Shown piece after piece: positions 43,068 to 43,917 of a DNA stretch of 43,917 bases. The notes beneath the pieces are model-generated. The model was not told the origin of the DNA. It saw only the letters and a list, made by a program, of their open reading frames with translations, and made no database searches. Position 1 is the first letter of the stretch. Each line of letters begins with the position of its first letter. Source of the DNA: an uncultured Agathobacter sp. (GTDB lineage Bacteria > Bacillota > Clostridia > Lachnospirales > Lachnospiraceae); the NCBI GenBank assembly GCA_910587655.1, contig CAJUND010000028.1, positions 1-43,917 of the forward strand, given 5' to 3'. The position numbers and the translations under genes are program-made.

Positions 43068-43777
43068 ATTTTCTCCCATTTGTATCCCTTTCCATAAACC
43101 GTTCTGATATAAACCGGTTTGGAAGGATCATCCTCCAGCTTGTCACGCAACCTGCGAATCCCCACTGACAAGGCATTATCTTCAACATATTCCGTTCCTT
43201 CCGGCCAGACGAGCTCCAGCAGATGTTCCCTTGTCAGAATCTGCCCTGCATGAAACACCAGGGGATACAGAATCCTCTGTTCAGTCCTGCTAAGCTCAAT
43301 GGATATCCCTTCTTTATAAAACTGCATCGTATCAAAACAAAACCGGAATACGGTATCCCTGTACTCTGTCTTTGAATCCGTACAGTTTCTTCTGAGAAGC
43401 GCTCTCACCCTTGCACGCAGAACCATCAGACTAAAGGGTTTTGTAATATAATCATCCGCCCCGCATTCCAGGCCTTTTACAATATCCAGCTCCATATCCT
43501 TTGCTGTCAGCAGCGCTATCGGTACCCTGTCAGATTCACGTACCTGCCTGCAAAACTCCAGTCCGCTTCCGTCCGGCAGATTAATATCCAGAATCAGCAA
43601 ATCAAAACGTTTCTGATGCAGCATGACTTTTGCTTCTGCGATTGTTCCACATACCACAAACTCAAGGTCTTCGCTGTTTAGCGCCATGCAGATTCCTTCT
43701 GCCAGATCCTCATCATCTTCTAATATCAAAATAAACTGCTTTTGTAATAAAACATGTTCCTTCTTTACATCCGGCAT
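43064..43777 (-). CDS. OmpR-family response regulator
   Basis: The start chosen is ATG at 43777 with AGGGG 9 bases upstream (237 residues); a longer frame reaches into the tRNA terminator. The receiver domain has the acidic pair in ILEDDEDLAEG, the phosphorylated aspartate in LLILDINLPDGSG, and the lysine in DDYITKPFS. The C-terminal winged helix ends with NALSVGIRRLRDKLEDDP and YIRTVYGKGYKWE. It overlaps the kinase gene and probably controls the ABC genes. Confidence 0.94.
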   Translation of the reverse strand: MPDVKKEHVLLQKQFILILEDDEDLAEGICMALNSEDLEFVVCGTIAEAKVMLHQKRFDLLILDINLPDGSGLEFCRQVRESDRVPIALLTAKDMELDIVKGLECGADDYITKPFSLMVLRARVRALLRRNCTDSKTEYRDTVFRFCFDTMQFYKEGISIELSRTEQRILYPLVFHAGQILTREHLLELVWPEGTEYVEDNALSVGIRRLRDKLEDDPSKPVYIRTVYGKGYKWEKI

Positions 43778-43813
43778 TGCAAATAACCCCTGTTCTTTCT
43801 TAAAACTGAATAA

Positions 43814-43856
43814 CAAAAAAGAGATAACTACTGCCAAATGCAGTAACTATCTCTTT
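43814..43856 (-). terminator. Terminator after tRNA-Phe
   Basis: On the minus strand AGAGATAGTTACTG and CAGTAGTTATCTCT form a stem with two mispaired positions, followed by a run of T. It separates the tRNA from the response regulator gene, which starts 36 bp further on. Confidence 0.8.
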
Positions 43857-43865
43857 TAAAGTTAA

Positions 43866-43917
43866 TGCCCAGTTCCGGAATCGAACCAGAGACACGAGGA
43901 TTTTCAGTCCTCTGCTC
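43866..43917 (-). tRNA. tRNA-Phe (GAA), partial at right edge
   Basis: The minus strand reads a D-arm end (GAGC), an anticodon stem GAGGA/TCCTC around the loop CTGAAAA with anticodon GAA, a T-arm with TTCGATT, and the acceptor strand ACTGGGC (43873-43867) followed by discriminator A at 43866. No CCA is encoded. The 5' part lies outside the window. Confidence 0.9.

Overview
The window reads as chromosomal DNA of a Gram-positive anaerobe of the Clostridia, most like Lachnospiraceae. The signs are a short pyruvate kinase, an FprA-type flavodiiron protein, a DUF624/YesL protein, strong AGGAGG ribosome sites, TTGACA-17-TATAAT-type promoters, and an oxygen-independent (CbiD/CbiG) cobalamin route. 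Nearly all genes lie on the minus strand. The genus cannot be fixed by reading alone.

Region 1 (1-5121, minus): a two-gene unit. A cytoplasmic protein of unknown family (3656-4993) is followed by a very large secreted protein with a signal peptide, a possible PD-(D/E)XK-like segment, EF-hand-like calcium loops and three blocks of RTX repeats. The RTX gene is cut by the left edge. The unit has its own promoter, with two 14-bp direct repeats exactly 20 bp apart just upstream of the -35, a layout typical of LytTR-type regulators.

Region 2 (5194-14342, minus): a housekeeping cluster in the order LTA-synthase-like sulfatase, DHH-HAD fusion, aroE, aroK, DUF624, fprA, pyk, ending at a strong terminator. 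Region 3 (14376-18309): a zinc-dependent phospholipase C-like gene on plus, then a D-2-hydroxyacid dehydrogenase and galM on minus, a palindromic intergenic element, and an orphan protein resembling the C-terminal part of FliD.

Region 4 (18315-38127, minus except 29504-30019): an almost complete anaerobic cobalamin pathway. cbiC-D-F-G-H, a CbiJ-CbiE-CbiT triple fusion, a CbiA-CbiL fusion and a cysteine-rich small protein start from a strong promoter at 27412-27440. cobD, cbiB, cobC and a short CobU-like gene follow in two more groups. corA, cobQ, an MNT/HEPN pair, cobT, cobU and cobS form another. Precorrin-2 synthesis, cobalt chelation and corrinoid adenosylation genes are absent, and I see no cobalamin riboswitch. 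Inserted among these genes are a DUF6442-like membrane protein plus XRE regulator with its own operators (29297-30019), and a type I toxin-antitoxin locus (32005-32376) made of a 31-residue hydrophobic toxin and a convergent antisense RNA sharing a bidirectional terminator.

Region 5 (38190-43917, minus): a small membrane protein, an ABC permease and ATPase, a histidine kinase and response regulator, and a partial tRNA-Phe at the right edge.
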